A DNA stretch of 18,208 bases from JAQWUY01 sp049615605 (GTDB lineage Bacteria; Pseudomonadota; Alphaproteobacteria; JAQWUY01): contig JBMZFW010000021.1 of NCBI GenBank assembly GCA_049615605.1, positions 1 through 18,208 on the forward strand, written 5' to 3'. The notes under the pieces were generated by a model that saw nothing but the letters and a program-made list of their open reading frames with translations, made no database searches and was not told where the DNA came from. Shown in pieces: positions 1-8,242 of the stretch. The position numbers were made by a program, and so were the translations under genes. Every line of letters begins with the position of its first letter. Position 1 is the first letter of the stretch.

Positions 1-594
1 GTGGAAGACAGATACCAATACCTGTGTTCTATGTTTGGTAAAGACAATGTTGAAATGATACACGGTAAAATGAAAACCGCGGAAAAAGATACAGCAATGC
101 AAAACTTTGCAAGTGGTCGTGCAAAGATATTGGTCGCAACAACTGTTATTGAAGTTGGCGTTGATGTAAGCCAAGCAACAATTATGATTATTGAACACGC
201 CGAAAGGTTCGGATTAAGCCAATTACACCAATTAAGGGGGCGAATTGGTAGAAATAGTGAAAAATCATCTTGCTTGTTAATATATAAACACCTTAGCGAA
301 ATAAGCAAAAAACGCCTTGAAATTATGAAGGATAACCAAGATGGATTTGTTATTTCAGAAGAAGACCTTATATTGCGTGGACCTGGGGATATACTTGGGA
401 CAAAACAAAGCGGTGTACCAGAAATGAAATTTGCCGATTTATTAAAGCACAAAGATTATTTAGAAGTTGCAAAAAAAGATGCGCAAGTCCTTATAGAGAA
501 AGACCCAAATCTTGAAAGCGACCGCGGGAAAAACATCCGCACCCTGCTTTATATTTTTAAAATGGATAAAGCTATTAATAATTTAAAACAATAA
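1..594 (+). CDS. recG: ATP-dependent DNA helicase RecG, C-terminal part (5' end outside window)
   Basis: This is the last 197 residues of RecG, the superfamily 2 helicase that remodels stalled replication forks and branch-migrates Holliday junctions in the cytoplasm. The visible part starts inside helicase domain 2. It holds HGKMK (about residues 21-25), the motif V region VATTVIEVGVDV (45-56), and the motif VI region ending in LHQLRGRIGR (75-84). Next comes the RecG-typical wedge SEEDLILRGPGDILGTKQSG (119-138), which separates RecG from Mfd and PriA. The frame is open at base 1, so the GTG there is an internal codon and not a start. Full RecG is about 700 residues, so roughly 500 lie upstream. 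It ends with TAA, and the lipoprotein gene follows 64 nt later on the same strand. Identification is firm. Confidence 0.95.
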   Translation: MEDRYQYLCSMFGKDNVEMIHGKMKTAEKDTAMQNFASGRAKILVATTVIEVGVDVSQATIMIIEHAERFGLSQLHQLRGRIGRNSEKSSCLLIYKHLSEISKKRLEIMKDNQDGFVISEEDLILRGPGDILGTKQSGVPEMKFADLLKHKDYLEVAKKDAQVLIEKDPNLESDRGKNIRTLLYIFKMDKAINNLKQ

Positions 595-658
595 TGGTTG
601 AAAATACCAATTAAATGAAGTAAAAATAATATAAACAATAAAACAATTAAGGATTGTT

Positions 659-1117
659 ATGAAATTAAATAAAAAACTATTAGCCACTTTCTTTGGCATT
701 TCGCTTTCGGCGTGTACTATGATTAATGAGCCTGTGATTGAATCGCACGGTTTTGCCCCTGACAAGCAAGATGTTAAGAATATATCAAACAGCAACTCAA
801 CTAAACAAGATATTTTAAATGAATACGGTCAACCATTTGTTAAGAGTACGGCTAATACAAATATGTGGTATTACATTTCATACCAAACAGAACAATACGG
901 TTTTGGTAAAAAAGAATTTAAAAAGTTTAACCTAGTTGCAATTGAATTTAACAATGACACTGTGGCAAAAGTTTCACACTTTGACAAAAATCACCTTAAA
1001 AACATAGAATTCAGCGATAAGAAAACTGATACTTCTGGTAAAGAACTTGGTATTCTTGATCAAATTATCGGCAACATCGGTAAGTTCAGAACAACTGAAA
1101 AACAGACTTCACAATAA
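659..1117 (+). CDS. bamE: BamE/SmpA/OmlA-family outer membrane lipoprotein
   Basis: This is a predicted 152-residue lipoprotein of the BamE (SmpA/OmlA) family, a small accessory part of the BAM complex that inserts beta-barrel proteins into the outer membrane. The N-terminus is a lipoprotein signal: basic MKLNKK, a hydrophobic stretch, then the lipobox LSAC with the lipidated cysteine at residue 19. The body has the family pattern of a helix ending in LNEYGQP (about 53-59), then MWYYIS, then a strand VAIEFNNDTVAKV. The C-terminal tail of about 40 residues is polar and not conserved in the family as I know it. The start at 659 follows AAGGA by a few bases. A weak promoter-like pair (TTGAAA at 598, TAAAAA at 621, 17 nt apart) lies in the 64-nt gap after recG. 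The gene converges on the MFS gene with 5 nt between stop codons. The family call is good; actual BAM membership is inferred. Confidence 0.8.
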   Translation: MKLNKKLLATFFGISLSACTMINEPVIESHGFAPDKQDVKNISNSNSTKQDILNEYGQPFVKSTANTNMWYYISYQTEQYGFGKKEFKKFNLVAIEFNNDTVAKVSHFDKNHLKNIEFSDKKTDTSGKELGILDQIIGNIGKFRTTEKQTSQ

Positions 1118-1127
1118 TATAATTATT
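1113..1127. terminator. AT-only dyad across the bamE/MFS convergent stops
   Basis: AATAAT and ATTATT form a 6-bp inverted repeat with a 3-nt loop that spans both stop codons (bamE TAA at 1115-1117; MFS TAA read from 1125 to 1123). It has no GC pairs and no long U tract, so it is at best a weak bidirectional end signal. No better terminator is visible between these convergent genes. Confidence 0.2.
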
Positions 1128-2304
1128 TAACAATTGATTTTAATCTATAATTGGCTATTGCAATGATTATAATTGAGATTACCAATATTAAATTTGTACC
1201 CAACCAACCAATATAATACATTGTTAATCCCGATAAGAAACCAGCAATACCAGTCCCCATAAATACAAATGTATCGGCAATACCTTGGGCACGCATTCTT
1301 TCATCAGTCGTTAATACTTTGGTAATATAATTTGAACCACCTGAATAAGTTGCCGACCAACCAACACCAAGTAATATTAACCCCATCATTAATGAAATAT
1401 AAGAATCACCGCCAAACACATTAAACACAAATACACCTGAATAAACAGCCATACCAATTTTAACCGTACTGCTTATACCAAACTTAACAATGATATATGC
1501 GATTATTAAGCTAGGTAAGCTCATACCAACAACATGGTATCCAATCAAGGTATTACTTTCGCCTAAAGAATAACCAATTGATTGCATATAAAGTGGTGTT
1601 GCCGTCATTAAGAATGTCATAACCGAATAACCAAGTGCCGTTATTAATATGGCAGGTTTTAAACCTTTCTTTTTAAGGATTGATAAATCAATTTTTTTAG
1701 ACTTCGGCTTATAATTAATATTAAGCCTAAACACGCACAACATTACAATAGCTGTTGCAATTAATAAAAATTGCGTTACATAAAGCATCGTATAACCAGA
1801 TAAATAATGATTTGTGCCATATGTGTTTTGCATAAAGTCAACAATACTTGGGAATATTAATCCACCAAAAATTGGCATTGATAATATTAATGACATTGCG
1901 ATTGGTTTGTATTTATCATTTACCGTATCGGTTGCAATGTATCTTATTTGGTGCATTGCTGATAAAGACACGCCCATAAAGAATAATGATATTAATAACA
2001 ATGCAAATGATTGATATTCAATAGATAATATTATGCCGCTACTGGCCAGTGCAGAAAAAATATTCACAATAATTAATCCAAATCTTATACCAAAGCGAAT
2101 AAATAAATATGATACTGGAATTGCACCAAACATAATTGCAAAGTAATTAATTCCAACAGGAATTGTTGAAAGTGCACCCGCCCCCATATCAAAGGCTAAC
2201 CTTCCTGCACCCATAATGATGCTCATCGCGGTCATATTGTTAATAATAGCAAGCACACACAATAATGTTAAAGCCTTTATATTCATATCTTTATTTATGT
2301 TCAT
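1123..2304 (-). CDS. MFS-family membrane transporter, substrate unknown
   Basis: This 393-residue polytopic inner-membrane protein has the size and about 12 hydrophobic segments of a major facilitator superfamily transporter. The loop between segments 2 and 3 has a degenerate motif A (GAIPVSYLFIRFGIRFG, about 52-68). A matching loop in the second half, GYHVVGMSLPSLIIAYIIVKFG (split here only by reading), shows the internal two-fold repeat. A basic central loop (KPKSKKIDLSILKKKG, about 200-215) joins the halves. The start at 2304 is chosen because AAAGGA lies 8 nt upstream inside the end of thiL. A second in-frame ATG at 2286 has no comparable site. The start overlaps thiL by 14 nt, so the two are probably translationally coupled. 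It is the last gene of the riboflavin/thiamine operon. That placement hints at a vitamin-related substrate, but nothing in the sequence fixes one. Confidence 0.8.
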   Translation of the reverse strand: MNINKDMNIKALTLLCVLAIINNMTAMSIIMGAGRLAFDMGAGALSTIPVGINYFAIMFGAIPVSYLFIRFGIRFGLIIVNIFSALASSGIILSIEYQSFALLLISLFFMGVSLSAMHQIRYIATDTVNDKYKPIAMSLILSMPIFGGLIFPSIVDFMQNTYGTNHYLSGYTMLYVTQFLLIATAIVMLCVFRLNINYKPKSKKIDLSILKKKGLKPAILITALGYSVMTFLMTATPLYMQSIGYSLGESNTLIGYHVVGMSLPSLIIAYIIVKFGISSTVKIGMAVYSGVFVFNVFGGDSYISLMMGLILLGVGWSATYSGGSNYITKVLTTDERMRAQGIADTFVFMGTGIAGFLSGLTMYYIGWLGTNLILVISIIIIAIANYRLKSIVK

Positions 2305-3223
2305 ACCCTGTTTCCTTTATGTTTATTTCAGCGTTGTGCTTGTTGAAAACTCTTGTTTCTTTGCTTGTCTTGTTTACTTTACCAATTACATATAATTCTT
2401 TGCCAATTTCATTAAGTGATGAAACAGCCCCATCAATCATATCGCTTGGGATTGTACATGCAACCACATAATCATCACCACCCGTCAACAACATTTCATA
2501 TGGATTTTCATAAGAATCCATATGATTGCCAATTTCATCAACAAATGGAATATCTTCTAAGTATAAATCAATTCCAACCCCACTAGCAACACATATATGG
2601 TTTAAATCGGCAATTAAGCCGTCTGATATATCAATGCTTGCATTTATGTATGGGTTTAAGGTTATTGCTTCAATAATATTTGGCTGTGGTGTTTGATAAT
2701 ATTTTAATAATTCTGGTGCTTCTAGCTCACCCATTGCAACCTTTAACCCCATAACGCCCCCACCTATTTTACCAAGTAAGCAAACCAAGTCATCTGATTT
2801 AGCGTTCTTTCGCAATGTAATGTTCTTTGGGGCAACGCCAAACATTGTGGCACTTAAAATTATTTTATCGCCACCAACAACGCTATCGCCACCTAATAAA
2901 TTAAGGTTATATTTTTTACCAGTATCCTTTAAACCTTCTGCGAAGCTTTCAAACCATTTATCATCAATTGTTTTTGGTGTTGTGACATTTAATGTATATC
3001 CGTACGGCTTTGCACCTGAACTTGCCAAGTCTGATAAATTAACGGCTAATAACTTATGCGCAATAGTTTCTGGGGCTTCATCACCGATGAAATGCACACC
3101 TTCACATATTGTATCTGTTGATACAACATATGGCATAATGTTTGCAATATCGTCTTGTAAGTTGTGTGAACCTGTACCTGATAAAGGTTTGAAAAATTTA
3201 TCAATACGCCCAAATTCACGCAT
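2291..3223 (-). CDS. thiL: Thiamine-monophosphate kinase
   Basis: ThiL phosphorylates thiamine monophosphate to thiamine diphosphate with ATP, the last step of cofactor synthesis. The 310-residue length is normal for the family. ThiL/PurM-type metal and nucleotide motifs are visible in order: QDDIA (about 23-27), VSTDTICEGVHF (34-45), LLAVNLSDLASSGAKP (58-73), LLGGDSV, then ISDGLIADL and LLTGGDDY in the C-terminal half. The first aspartate pair is DD, and the later GGDD replaces the commoner GGED, a mild variant. The ATG at 3223 follows GGGA by 9 nt and lies 5 nt after the nusB stop. The 3' end overlaps the MFS start by 14 nt. Adjacency to nusB and rib genes is common in proteobacteria. Confidence 0.95.
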   Translation of the reverse strand: MREFGRIDKFFKPLSGTGSHNLQDDIANIMPYVVSTDTICEGVHFIGDEAPETIAHKLLAVNLSDLASSGAKPYGYTLNVTTPKTIDDKWFESFAEGLKDTGKKYNLNLLGGDSVVGGDKIILSATMFGVAPKNITLRKNAKSDDLVCLLGKIGGGVMGLKVAMGELEAPELLKYYQTPQPNIIEAITLNPYINASIDISDGLIADLNHICVASGVGIDLYLEDIPFVDEIGNHMDSYENPYEMLLTGGDDYVVACTIPSDMIDGAVSSLNEIGKELYVIGKVNKTSKETRVFNKHNAEINIKETGYEHK

Positions 3224-3228
3224 TGGTT

Positions 3229-3684
3229 TTATTCCCTGATTGCTTTGTTTAAATTATCAAGAACTGCATTAACAAGGTTTGCTTCTTTTGCTTCATAGAA
3301 TGAATGGGCAATGTCTGAATATTCATTTACGATTAATTTACCATCAACATCTGTGTTTTCAAGTAATTCAAAGATACCCGCTTTAATAATATATCCCATT
3401 AAAATATCTTGTTTTTCAATTGGGCGTGAATTAAGAACGCCATTGGCAATTTCACAAATTTCACTGTGGCGATTTAACACACCAGATACGATTGATTGGT
3501 GTAATTCATTATCGGCTGGAAACATAATACCATCCATTTCAACCATAGAACCATTTGCCACAAAGTTTGCAAGAACCTTTGTAATATCCATATCTGATAC
3601 TTTTGACGAATACAGTGATTGCACCGCACCAATACGACCAGCAGATTTTTTCTTGTTCTTAGTTGTTGGGGCTATTTGTGTCAT
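3229..3684 (-). CDS. nusB: Transcription antitermination factor NusB
   Basis: NusB is a small all-helical RNA-binding protein. With NusE (S10) it binds boxA RNA and supports antitermination and processing of rRNA transcripts. The 151 residues show the family landmarks: RIGAVQSLYSSKV near residues 17-29, then DILMGYIIKAGIFELLEN in the middle, and a conserved end of IVNEYSDIAHSFYEAKEANLVN followed by VLDNLNKAIR. The first dozen residues are lysine-rich and would bind RNA or be disordered. The gene starts 4 nt after ribH stops and ends 5 nt before thiL, so it is deep inside the operon. The ribH-nusB pairing is a widespread bacterial arrangement and supports both calls. Confidence 0.93.
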   Translation of the reverse strand: MTQIAPTTKNKKKSAGRIGAVQSLYSSKVSDMDITKVLANFVANGSMVEMDGIMFPADNELHQSIVSGVLNRHSEICEIANGVLNSRPIEKQDILMGYIIKAGIFELLENTDVDGKLIVNEYSDIAHSFYEAKEANLVNAVLDNLNKAIRE

Positions 3685-3688
3685 TTAA

Positions 3689-4120
3689 TTAACCTTTAAA
3701 TTTATTTTTAAGGGTAATCATATCAAGAACAACATCGGCACAGAAACCACCCTTGTTCTTTTGTTTAATATCCGCCCTTGCGATTGCTTGGTCTTTGTTT
3801 TCAACCGTTAAGATACCATTTGCAATGGCAATATCGTGTTCAAGTGATAAATCCATAATACCACGGCACGATTCTTGACAAACATAATCATAGTGCGTTG
3901 TTTCCCCACGGATTACACAACCCAAACATAAATACCCGTCATAGTTATATTTTTTTGATTGGTGTGCCATTTTTACCACCGCTGGAATTTCAAGTGCCCC
4001 GCGAATTGTAATAATGTCATATTCCACATTGTGTTTGTCAAAAGTTGCTTTTGCCCCTTCTAGCATCATATCGTGGATATCATCATAAAATCTTGCTTCA
4101 ATTATTAAAACTTTTGTCAT
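3689..4120 (-). CDS. ribH: 6,7-dimethyl-8-ribityllumazine synthase
   Basis: RibH condenses 5-amino-6-ribitylaminouracil with 3,4-dihydroxy-2-butanone 4-phosphate to give lumazine, the riboflavin synthase substrate. At 143 residues it is slightly short but complete. Visible motifs are EARFYDDI near the N-terminus (the aromatic substrate-stacking position), RGALEIP (about 40-46), the phosphate and catalytic loop GCVIRGETTHYDYV with His76, and NGILTVENKDQAIARA in the C-terminal third. Its two substrates come from RibD (with a phosphatase) and RibB, both encoded directly upstream. Spacing is 9 nt from ribB and 4 nt to nusB. Confidence 0.95.
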   Translation of the reverse strand: MTKVLIIEARFYDDIHDMMLEGAKATFDKHNVEYDIITIRGALEIPAVVKMAHQSKKYNYDGYLCLGCVIRGETTHYDYVCQESCRGIMDLSLEHDIAIANGILTVENKDQAIARADIKQKNKGGFCADVVLDMITLKNKFKG

Positions 4121-4129
4121 TTTATTACC

Positions 4130-4783
4130 TTAAACATTATTTTGTTTTCTGTATTCAACCAAATCAGCAATTGTGCCAACACTTAAACCAAACTTTTCTG
4201 CAAATTCAATTACCTGTGGCAAGCGTGCCATTGTGCCGTCTTCATTCATAATTTCACAAATAACAGAACTTGGATACAATCCAGCAATTCGGCTTATATC
4301 AACCGTTGCTTCTGTATGACCAGTGCGGGATAAAACCCCGCCTTCATTGGCAATAATTGGGAAAGTATGCCCCGGTGTTACAATATCATTACTGTTTTTT
4401 GTTGCATCAACAATTACCGATACTGTTTTTGCCCTATCTGGGGCTGAAATACCAGTTGTCACACCTTCTTTTGCTTCAATAGATGTGGTAAATGCCGTGC
4501 CGAATGGTTCGTTATTCATTCGTTCTTGTAATTTAATGTTTAGTTCGTCCGCTCTTTGTTGTGTAATTGCAGTACAAATAAGACCACGACCGTGTGTTGC
4601 CATAAAGTTAATTGCATTTGCATCGGCAAATTCAGACGCAATAACCAAATCACCCTCGTTTTCACGGTCTTCATCATCAACCAATATATACATTTTACCA
4701 GCTTTTGCTTGCTCAATTATTGTTTCAATTGGCGTGATTTTTGTTAATAAATCATTAGATTCTGTTATATGCACTGAACTCAT
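4130..4783 (-). CDS. ribB: 3,4-dihydroxy-2-butanone 4-phosphate synthase (stand-alone RibB)
   Basis: RibB converts ribulose 5-phosphate to dihydroxybutanone phosphate plus formate, using Mg. The 217 residues cover one complete domain. DDEDRENEGD (36-45) carries the metal and substrate acids. It is followed by MATHGRGLICTAI, then TPGHTFP with His139, then RTGHTEATVD with His156 and Glu158, and Glu177 in CEIMNEDGTMARL. The protein stops after this domain: there is no GTP cyclohydrolase II half, as in RibBA fusions, and no degenerate extension. A separate ribA must therefore exist elsewhere if the pathway is complete. It lies 6 nt after ribE and 9 nt before ribH. Confidence 0.95.
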   Translation of the reverse strand: MSSVHITESNDLLTKITPIETIIEQAKAGKMYILVDDEDRENEGDLVIASEFADANAINFMATHGRGLICTAITQQRADELNIKLQERMNNEPFGTAFTTSIEAKEGVTTGISAPDRAKTVSVIVDATKNSNDIVTPGHTFPIIANEGGVLSRTGHTEATVDISRIAGLYPSSVICEIMNEDGTMARLPQVIEFAEKFGLSVGTIADLVEYRKQNNV

Positions 4784-4789
4784 TATTAT

Positions 4790-5395
4790 CTATTCCTTAC
4801 CTAGTATTCGTGCAACATACCTTGATAATAGATCAACTTCAAGGTTTACTTTGTCATTTTTGCTTTTTTCTTTAAATATAGTATTTTCCAAAGTATGCGG
4901 AATAATGTTTACATTAAATGTGTTTTCATCAACATCATTAACAGTTAAGCTTGTCCCATCAATAACTACAGACCCCTTTGAGGCAATATATTTCATATAT
5001 TTTTCAGGTACTTCAAAGGTGAAAATATGGCTTTCCCCACTTTGTTCAATATTTTTAATTGTCATCGTTGTATCAACATGACCAGAAACTAAATGTCCAC
5101 CAAGCTCATCACCCATTTTAAGTGCGCGTTCAAGGTTAATTTTTGTACCAACAGCCCAATCAGATATTGTTGTTTTTGCAATGCTTTCCGCCGAAACATC
5201 TGCTTCAAAATATCCATTGTCTTTTGCAACAACAGTTAAGCACACACCAGAACAAGCAATACTTGCCCCCATATCAACGCTGTTCATATCAAAAGATGTT
5301 TTAACCCCAATTGTTAAATCAACCCAATCTTCTTTATTTTCAGGTGTTTTAATTGCCGTAATTTCACCAATATCCGTAATAATCCCAGTAAACAT
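4790..5395 (-). CDS. ribE: Riboflavin synthase, alpha subunit
   Basis: This is riboflavin synthase, which dismutates two lumazine molecules to riboflavin plus the pyrimidine precursor that RibH reuses. The 201 residues hold two tandem lumazine-binding repeats. The first opens with the hallmark MFTGIITDIGEI and contains CSGVCLTV (48-55). The second contains GGHLVSGHVD (99-108) and DGTSLTVNDV. Some genomes and databases call this gene ribC. The ATG at 5395 is exact for the family, since the N-terminal MFTG is needed for trimer contacts. It is 5 nt from ribD and 6 nt from ribB, consistent with one transcript. Confidence 0.96.
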   Translation of the reverse strand: MFTGIITDIGEITAIKTPENKEDWVDLTIGVKTSFDMNSVDMGASIACSGVCLTVVAKDNGYFEADVSAESIAKTTISDWAVGTKINLERALKMGDELGGHLVSGHVDTTMTIKNIEQSGESHIFTFEVPEKYMKYIASKGSVVIDGTSLTVNDVDENTFNVNIIPHTLENTIFKEKSKNDKVNLEVDLLSRYVARILGKE

Positions 5396-5400
5396 TTATA

Positions 5401-6405
5401 CTATTCCTTTTCAAACATTCTGAATGTATCACAATCAAGCTGTTTACTAAACAGTAATTTATACTTTGGTGTGTTTTTCATTTCCGTTAAACCAAGACCA
5501 CCAATTCCCGATAATCCATCACCACCAATTACACTGTTTGCGTTAAATAAGGCTATTCTGTCCACAAGCCCCGCGTTAAAGAACCTTGATATAGTTTCCG
5601 AACCACCTTCAATTAAACAACGGGTAAAGCCCATCTGGGCAAGTTGTTGGGCAATATCATTTACATCACCGAATAAAACATGTGTTTCATTGCCATCTGT
5701 TAAAACTTTGCTGTCTTTTGGAATGTCATTGCCAAGGACTATTCTTACTGGACTTTGCCATTCCATACCATTAATACGGCAATCAAGGCTTGGGTTGTCC
5801 GACTTTACCGTACCAGTACCAACAATAATACAATCGTGATTTGCCCTAAGGTAATGACCATAAGTTCGGGATAATTCATTTGTTATCCATTTACTTTCCC
5901 CATTTGCAAGTGATGTTTTACCGTCAATAGATGTGGCAATCTTTGCGGTAAACATTGGACGATTTTCTTTTACTTTGTTAAAGAAACCTTTGTTTAATAA
6001 TAAAGCTTGTGTTTCACAAACGCCGACTTCTACTTCCACGCCAGCGGATTTTAATATTTCAATGCCTTTTGAATTTGTTTTTTCATCCGCATCAATAACC
6101 GCAACAACACAGCGGGCAATGCCTGCATTTACAAGTTCATTTGCACAAGACGGTGTTTGCCCAATATGGGCACAAGGTTCCAATGTTACATAAGCTGTTG
6201 CACCTTTTGTTTTATCCCCTGCCATTGTGATTGCTTGGGTTTCAGCGTGCGGACGACCACCATTTGCAGTCACACCAACACCAACGACATTACCATCATT
6301 AACAATGACACAACCAACCGCTGGATTAGGGTAAACTAAACCAAGTTTTTTTTCTGCCAAAGATAAGGCATATTCCATATATTGTTTATCGTTTTGATTT
6401 TTCAA
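5401..6405 (-). CDS. ribD: Bifunctional pyrimidine deaminase/reductase RibD
   Basis: RibD carries out two consecutive steps of riboflavin synthesis: deamination and NADPH-dependent reduction of the ribosylated pyrimidine. The deaminase domain (about 1-145) has PNPAVGCVIV, the zinc motif HAE (53-55), and PC..C with Cys78 and Cys87. The reductase domain (about 147-334) has KIATSIDGKTSL, KWITNELSR, VGTGTVKSDNPSL and CLIEGGSE. Length 334 is slightly short of the usual 360. The start is a TTG at 6405, chosen because AAGG lies 9 nt upstream. The first ATG (6378) has no ribosome site, although beginning there would still keep the whole deaminase fold. It lies 27 nt after nrdR, with no FMN riboswitch visible between them. 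Confidence 0.93.
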   Translation of the reverse strand: MKNQNDKQYMEYALSLAEKKLGLVYPNPAVGCVIVNDGNVVGVGVTANGGRPHAETQAITMAGDKTKGATAYVTLEPCAHIGQTPSCANELVNAGIARCVVAVIDADEKTNSKGIEILKSAGVEVEVGVCETQALLLNKGFFNKVKENRPMFTAKIATSIDGKTSLANGESKWITNELSRTYGHYLRANHDCIIVGTGTVKSDNPSLDCRINGMEWQSPVRIVLGNDIPKDSKVLTDGNETHVLFGDVNDIAQQLAQMGFTRCLIEGGSETISRFFNAGLVDRIALFNANSVIGGDGLSGIGGLGLTEMKNTPKYKLLFSKQLDCDTFRMFEKE

Positions 6406-6432
6406 GGCTTTGTACCTTAGGGTAATATTAAA

Positions 6433-6879
6433 TTATTCACCTGAATCAATAAATTCTTTAAAGTCATCAAGTTCTTTAAAGTCTTTGTATACAGATGCGT
6501 AACGAATATAGGCAACTTTATCCAGACCTAGTAATTCTTCCATAACCAGTTTACCAATATCATTACTGTTAATATTGTTTTCACCAGAACTTTCCAATTG
6601 GCGGATTATTCTGTTTGCCGCTAGTTCAATTGCTTCTTCGGCAACATTTCTTTTGCGGGTTGCAATAATCATTGAACGAACAAGTTTTTCACGATCAAAT
6701 ATTTCACGCTTGGCGTTTTCTTTAACAACATTTAATTCGCGTAATTGCACGCGTTCAAATGTTGTGAATCTGCCACCACATGAACCACACATACGACGAC
6801 GGCGGATTGCTGTGTTTTCTTCAGTTGGTCTAGAATCTTTAACTTGACTGTCTTCGACGCTACAAAATGGACAACGCAT
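6433..6879 (-). CDS. nrdR: Transcriptional repressor NrdR
   Basis: NrdR is a nucleotide-sensing repressor of ribonucleotide reductase operons. The 148 residues match the family from end to end. The N-terminal zinc ribbon uses Cys3, Cys6, Cys31 and Cys34, with the DNA-binding run DSRPTEENTAIRRRR. The junction FTTFERVQLREL leads into an ATP-cone domain (about 49-139), which senses ATP/dATP, with REIFDREKLVRSM and VAYIRYASVYKDF. Its position between glyA and ribD is a known alphaproteobacterial arrangement. I see no nrd genes or paired NrdR boxes in the window, so its targets lie elsewhere. Spacing is 20 nt after glyA. Confidence 0.97.
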   Translation of the reverse strand: MRCPFCSVEDSQVKDSRPTEENTAIRRRRMCGSCGGRFTTFERVQLRELNVVKENAKREIFDREKLVRSMIIATRKRNVAEEAIELAANRIIRQLESSGENNINSNDIGKLVMEELLGLDKVAYIRYASVYKDFKELDDFKEFIDSGE

Positions 6880-6899
6880 TTATTTATCTTTCTTTATGA

Positions 6900-8177
6900 T
6901 TAGTATAATTTGCTATACAGTGGGAATTTTGCACATAAAGCGTCAACTTTACCACGAACTGTATCTTCAGCTGCTGAATTATCGTCTGGGTTTGCTACAA
7001 GACCATTAAGAACTTCAACAATCAATTCACCAATTAATTTAAATTCAGCTTCTTTAAAACCGCGTGTTGTGCCAGCTGGTGTACCAAGACGAACACCAGA
7101 AGTAACCATTGGTTTTTCTGGGTCAAATGGAATACCATTTTTATTACAAGTAATTCCCGCCTTACCAAGAGATTTTTCAACAATATTACCAGTTAAACCC
7201 TTTGGACGAAGGTCAACCAACATTAAGTGATTTGATGTACCGCCAGAAACGATATCAAGACCACCTGCTTTTAAAGTATCTGATAATACTTGTGCATTTT
7301 TCTTAACTTGAACAATGTAATCTTTGAATTCTGGTTGTAATGCTTCACCAAATGCAACTGCTTTTGATGCGATTGCGTGCATTAATGGACCACCTTGGAT
7401 ACCTGGGAAGATTGCAGAATTAACCTTTTTCGCAATAGCTTCATCATTTGTTAAGATAATACCACCACGCGGACCGCGTAATGTTTTGTGTGTTGTTGAT
7501 GTCGCCACATGTGCGTGTGGGAATGGGTTTTCGTGTTCACCAACGGCTACAAGACCGGCAAAGTGTGCCATATCAACCATAAAGATTGCACCAACGCTAT
7601 CAGCGATTTCACGGAATGCTTTAAAGTCCCAACCTTGTGGATATGCAGAACCACCCGCAATAATAAGCTTTGGCTTGTGTTCTTCGGCCTGTTTACGAAC
7701 ATCATCCATATCAACAGTTTGCGTATCTTTTGTCACATTGTAGTGTACCGCATTAAACCATTTACCAGATTGGTTAACTGGTGCACCGTGTGTTAAGTGA
7801 CCACCTGCTGATAATGATAAACCAAGAATTGTATCGCCCGGTTGTAATAATGCATTAAACACACCTTGGTTTGCTTGCGAACCAGAGTGCGGTTGAACAT
7901 TGGCAAATTTACAGCCGAATAATTTTGTAACGCGTTCAATTGCAATATCTTCTGCAACATCAACAAATTCACAACCACCATAATATCTGCGGTGTGGGTA
8001 GCCTTCGGCATATTTATTTGTCATTACAGAACCAAGCGCCTGAATTACAGCACGGGAAACAATATTTTCAGATGCGATTAATTCAATACCGCCCTGTTGT
8101 CTTTTGTCTTCGTTTACAATTGAATCAAAGATTTCTTTGTCAGTATTTTGTAAGTCTTCGTTAAAAAATTTGCTCAT
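6900..8177 (-). CDS. glyA: Serine hydroxymethyltransferase
   Basis: GlyA is a cytosolic PLP enzyme that interconverts serine and glycine and loads tetrahydrofolate with a one-carbon unit. The 425 residues are full length. GGIELIASENIVS (about 29-41), NKYAEGYPHRRYYGG (54-68) and VQPHSGSQANQGV belong to the active site. The PLP lysine is Lys231 in the loop STTHKTLRGPRGG. ATG 8177 is preceded by a strong GGAGAGAG site. The gene lies 65 nt after rpiB, the widest gap in this operon, and that gap is AT-rich with no clear terminator or second promoter. Confidence 0.98.
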   Translation of the reverse strand: MSKFFNEDLQNTDKEIFDSIVNEDKRQQGGIELIASENIVSRAVIQALGSVMTNKYAEGYPHRRYYGGCEFVDVAEDIAIERVTKLFGCKFANVQPHSGSQANQGVFNALLQPGDTILGLSLSAGGHLTHGAPVNQSGKWFNAVHYNVTKDTQTVDMDDVRKQAEEHKPKLIIAGGSAYPQGWDFKAFREIADSVGAIFMVDMAHFAGLVAVGEHENPFPHAHVATSTTHKTLRGPRGGIILTNDEAIAKKVNSAIFPGIQGGPLMHAIASKAVAFGEALQPEFKDYIVQVKKNAQVLSDTLKAGGLDIVSGGTSNHLMLVDLRPKGLTGNIVEKSLGKAGITCNKNGIPFDPEKPMVTSGVRLGTPAGTTRGFKEAEFKLIGELIVEVLNGLVANPDDNSAAEDTVRGKVDALCAKFPLYSKLY

Positions 8178-8242
8178 ATTCTCTCTCCATTGTTTGTTTT
8201 TAATAATTTACATTAAATTGTTTTGTTTTTCTAGTTTTTTAT

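Noticed and set aside
2820..3239. 139-codon plus-strand frame opposite thiL
   Set aside because: Antisense shadow of conserved ThiL motifs; no independent coding signal.
4323..5081. 252-codon open frame on the plus strand across ribB and ribE
   Set aside because: It is antisense to two unmistakable, conserved genes. Its product has no recognisable domain, and it has no ribosome site; it arises from codon bias in the real genes.
6406..6432. FMN riboswitch before the riboflavin genes
   Set aside because: Only 27 nt separate nrdR and ribD, and the rib genes are internal to an operon. There is no room for the aptamer and no conserved element.
7324..7743. 139-codon plus-strand frame opposite glyA
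   Set aside because: It covers the PLP-lysine region of glyA in antisense, and the translation is cysteine- and proline-rich without any known pattern.
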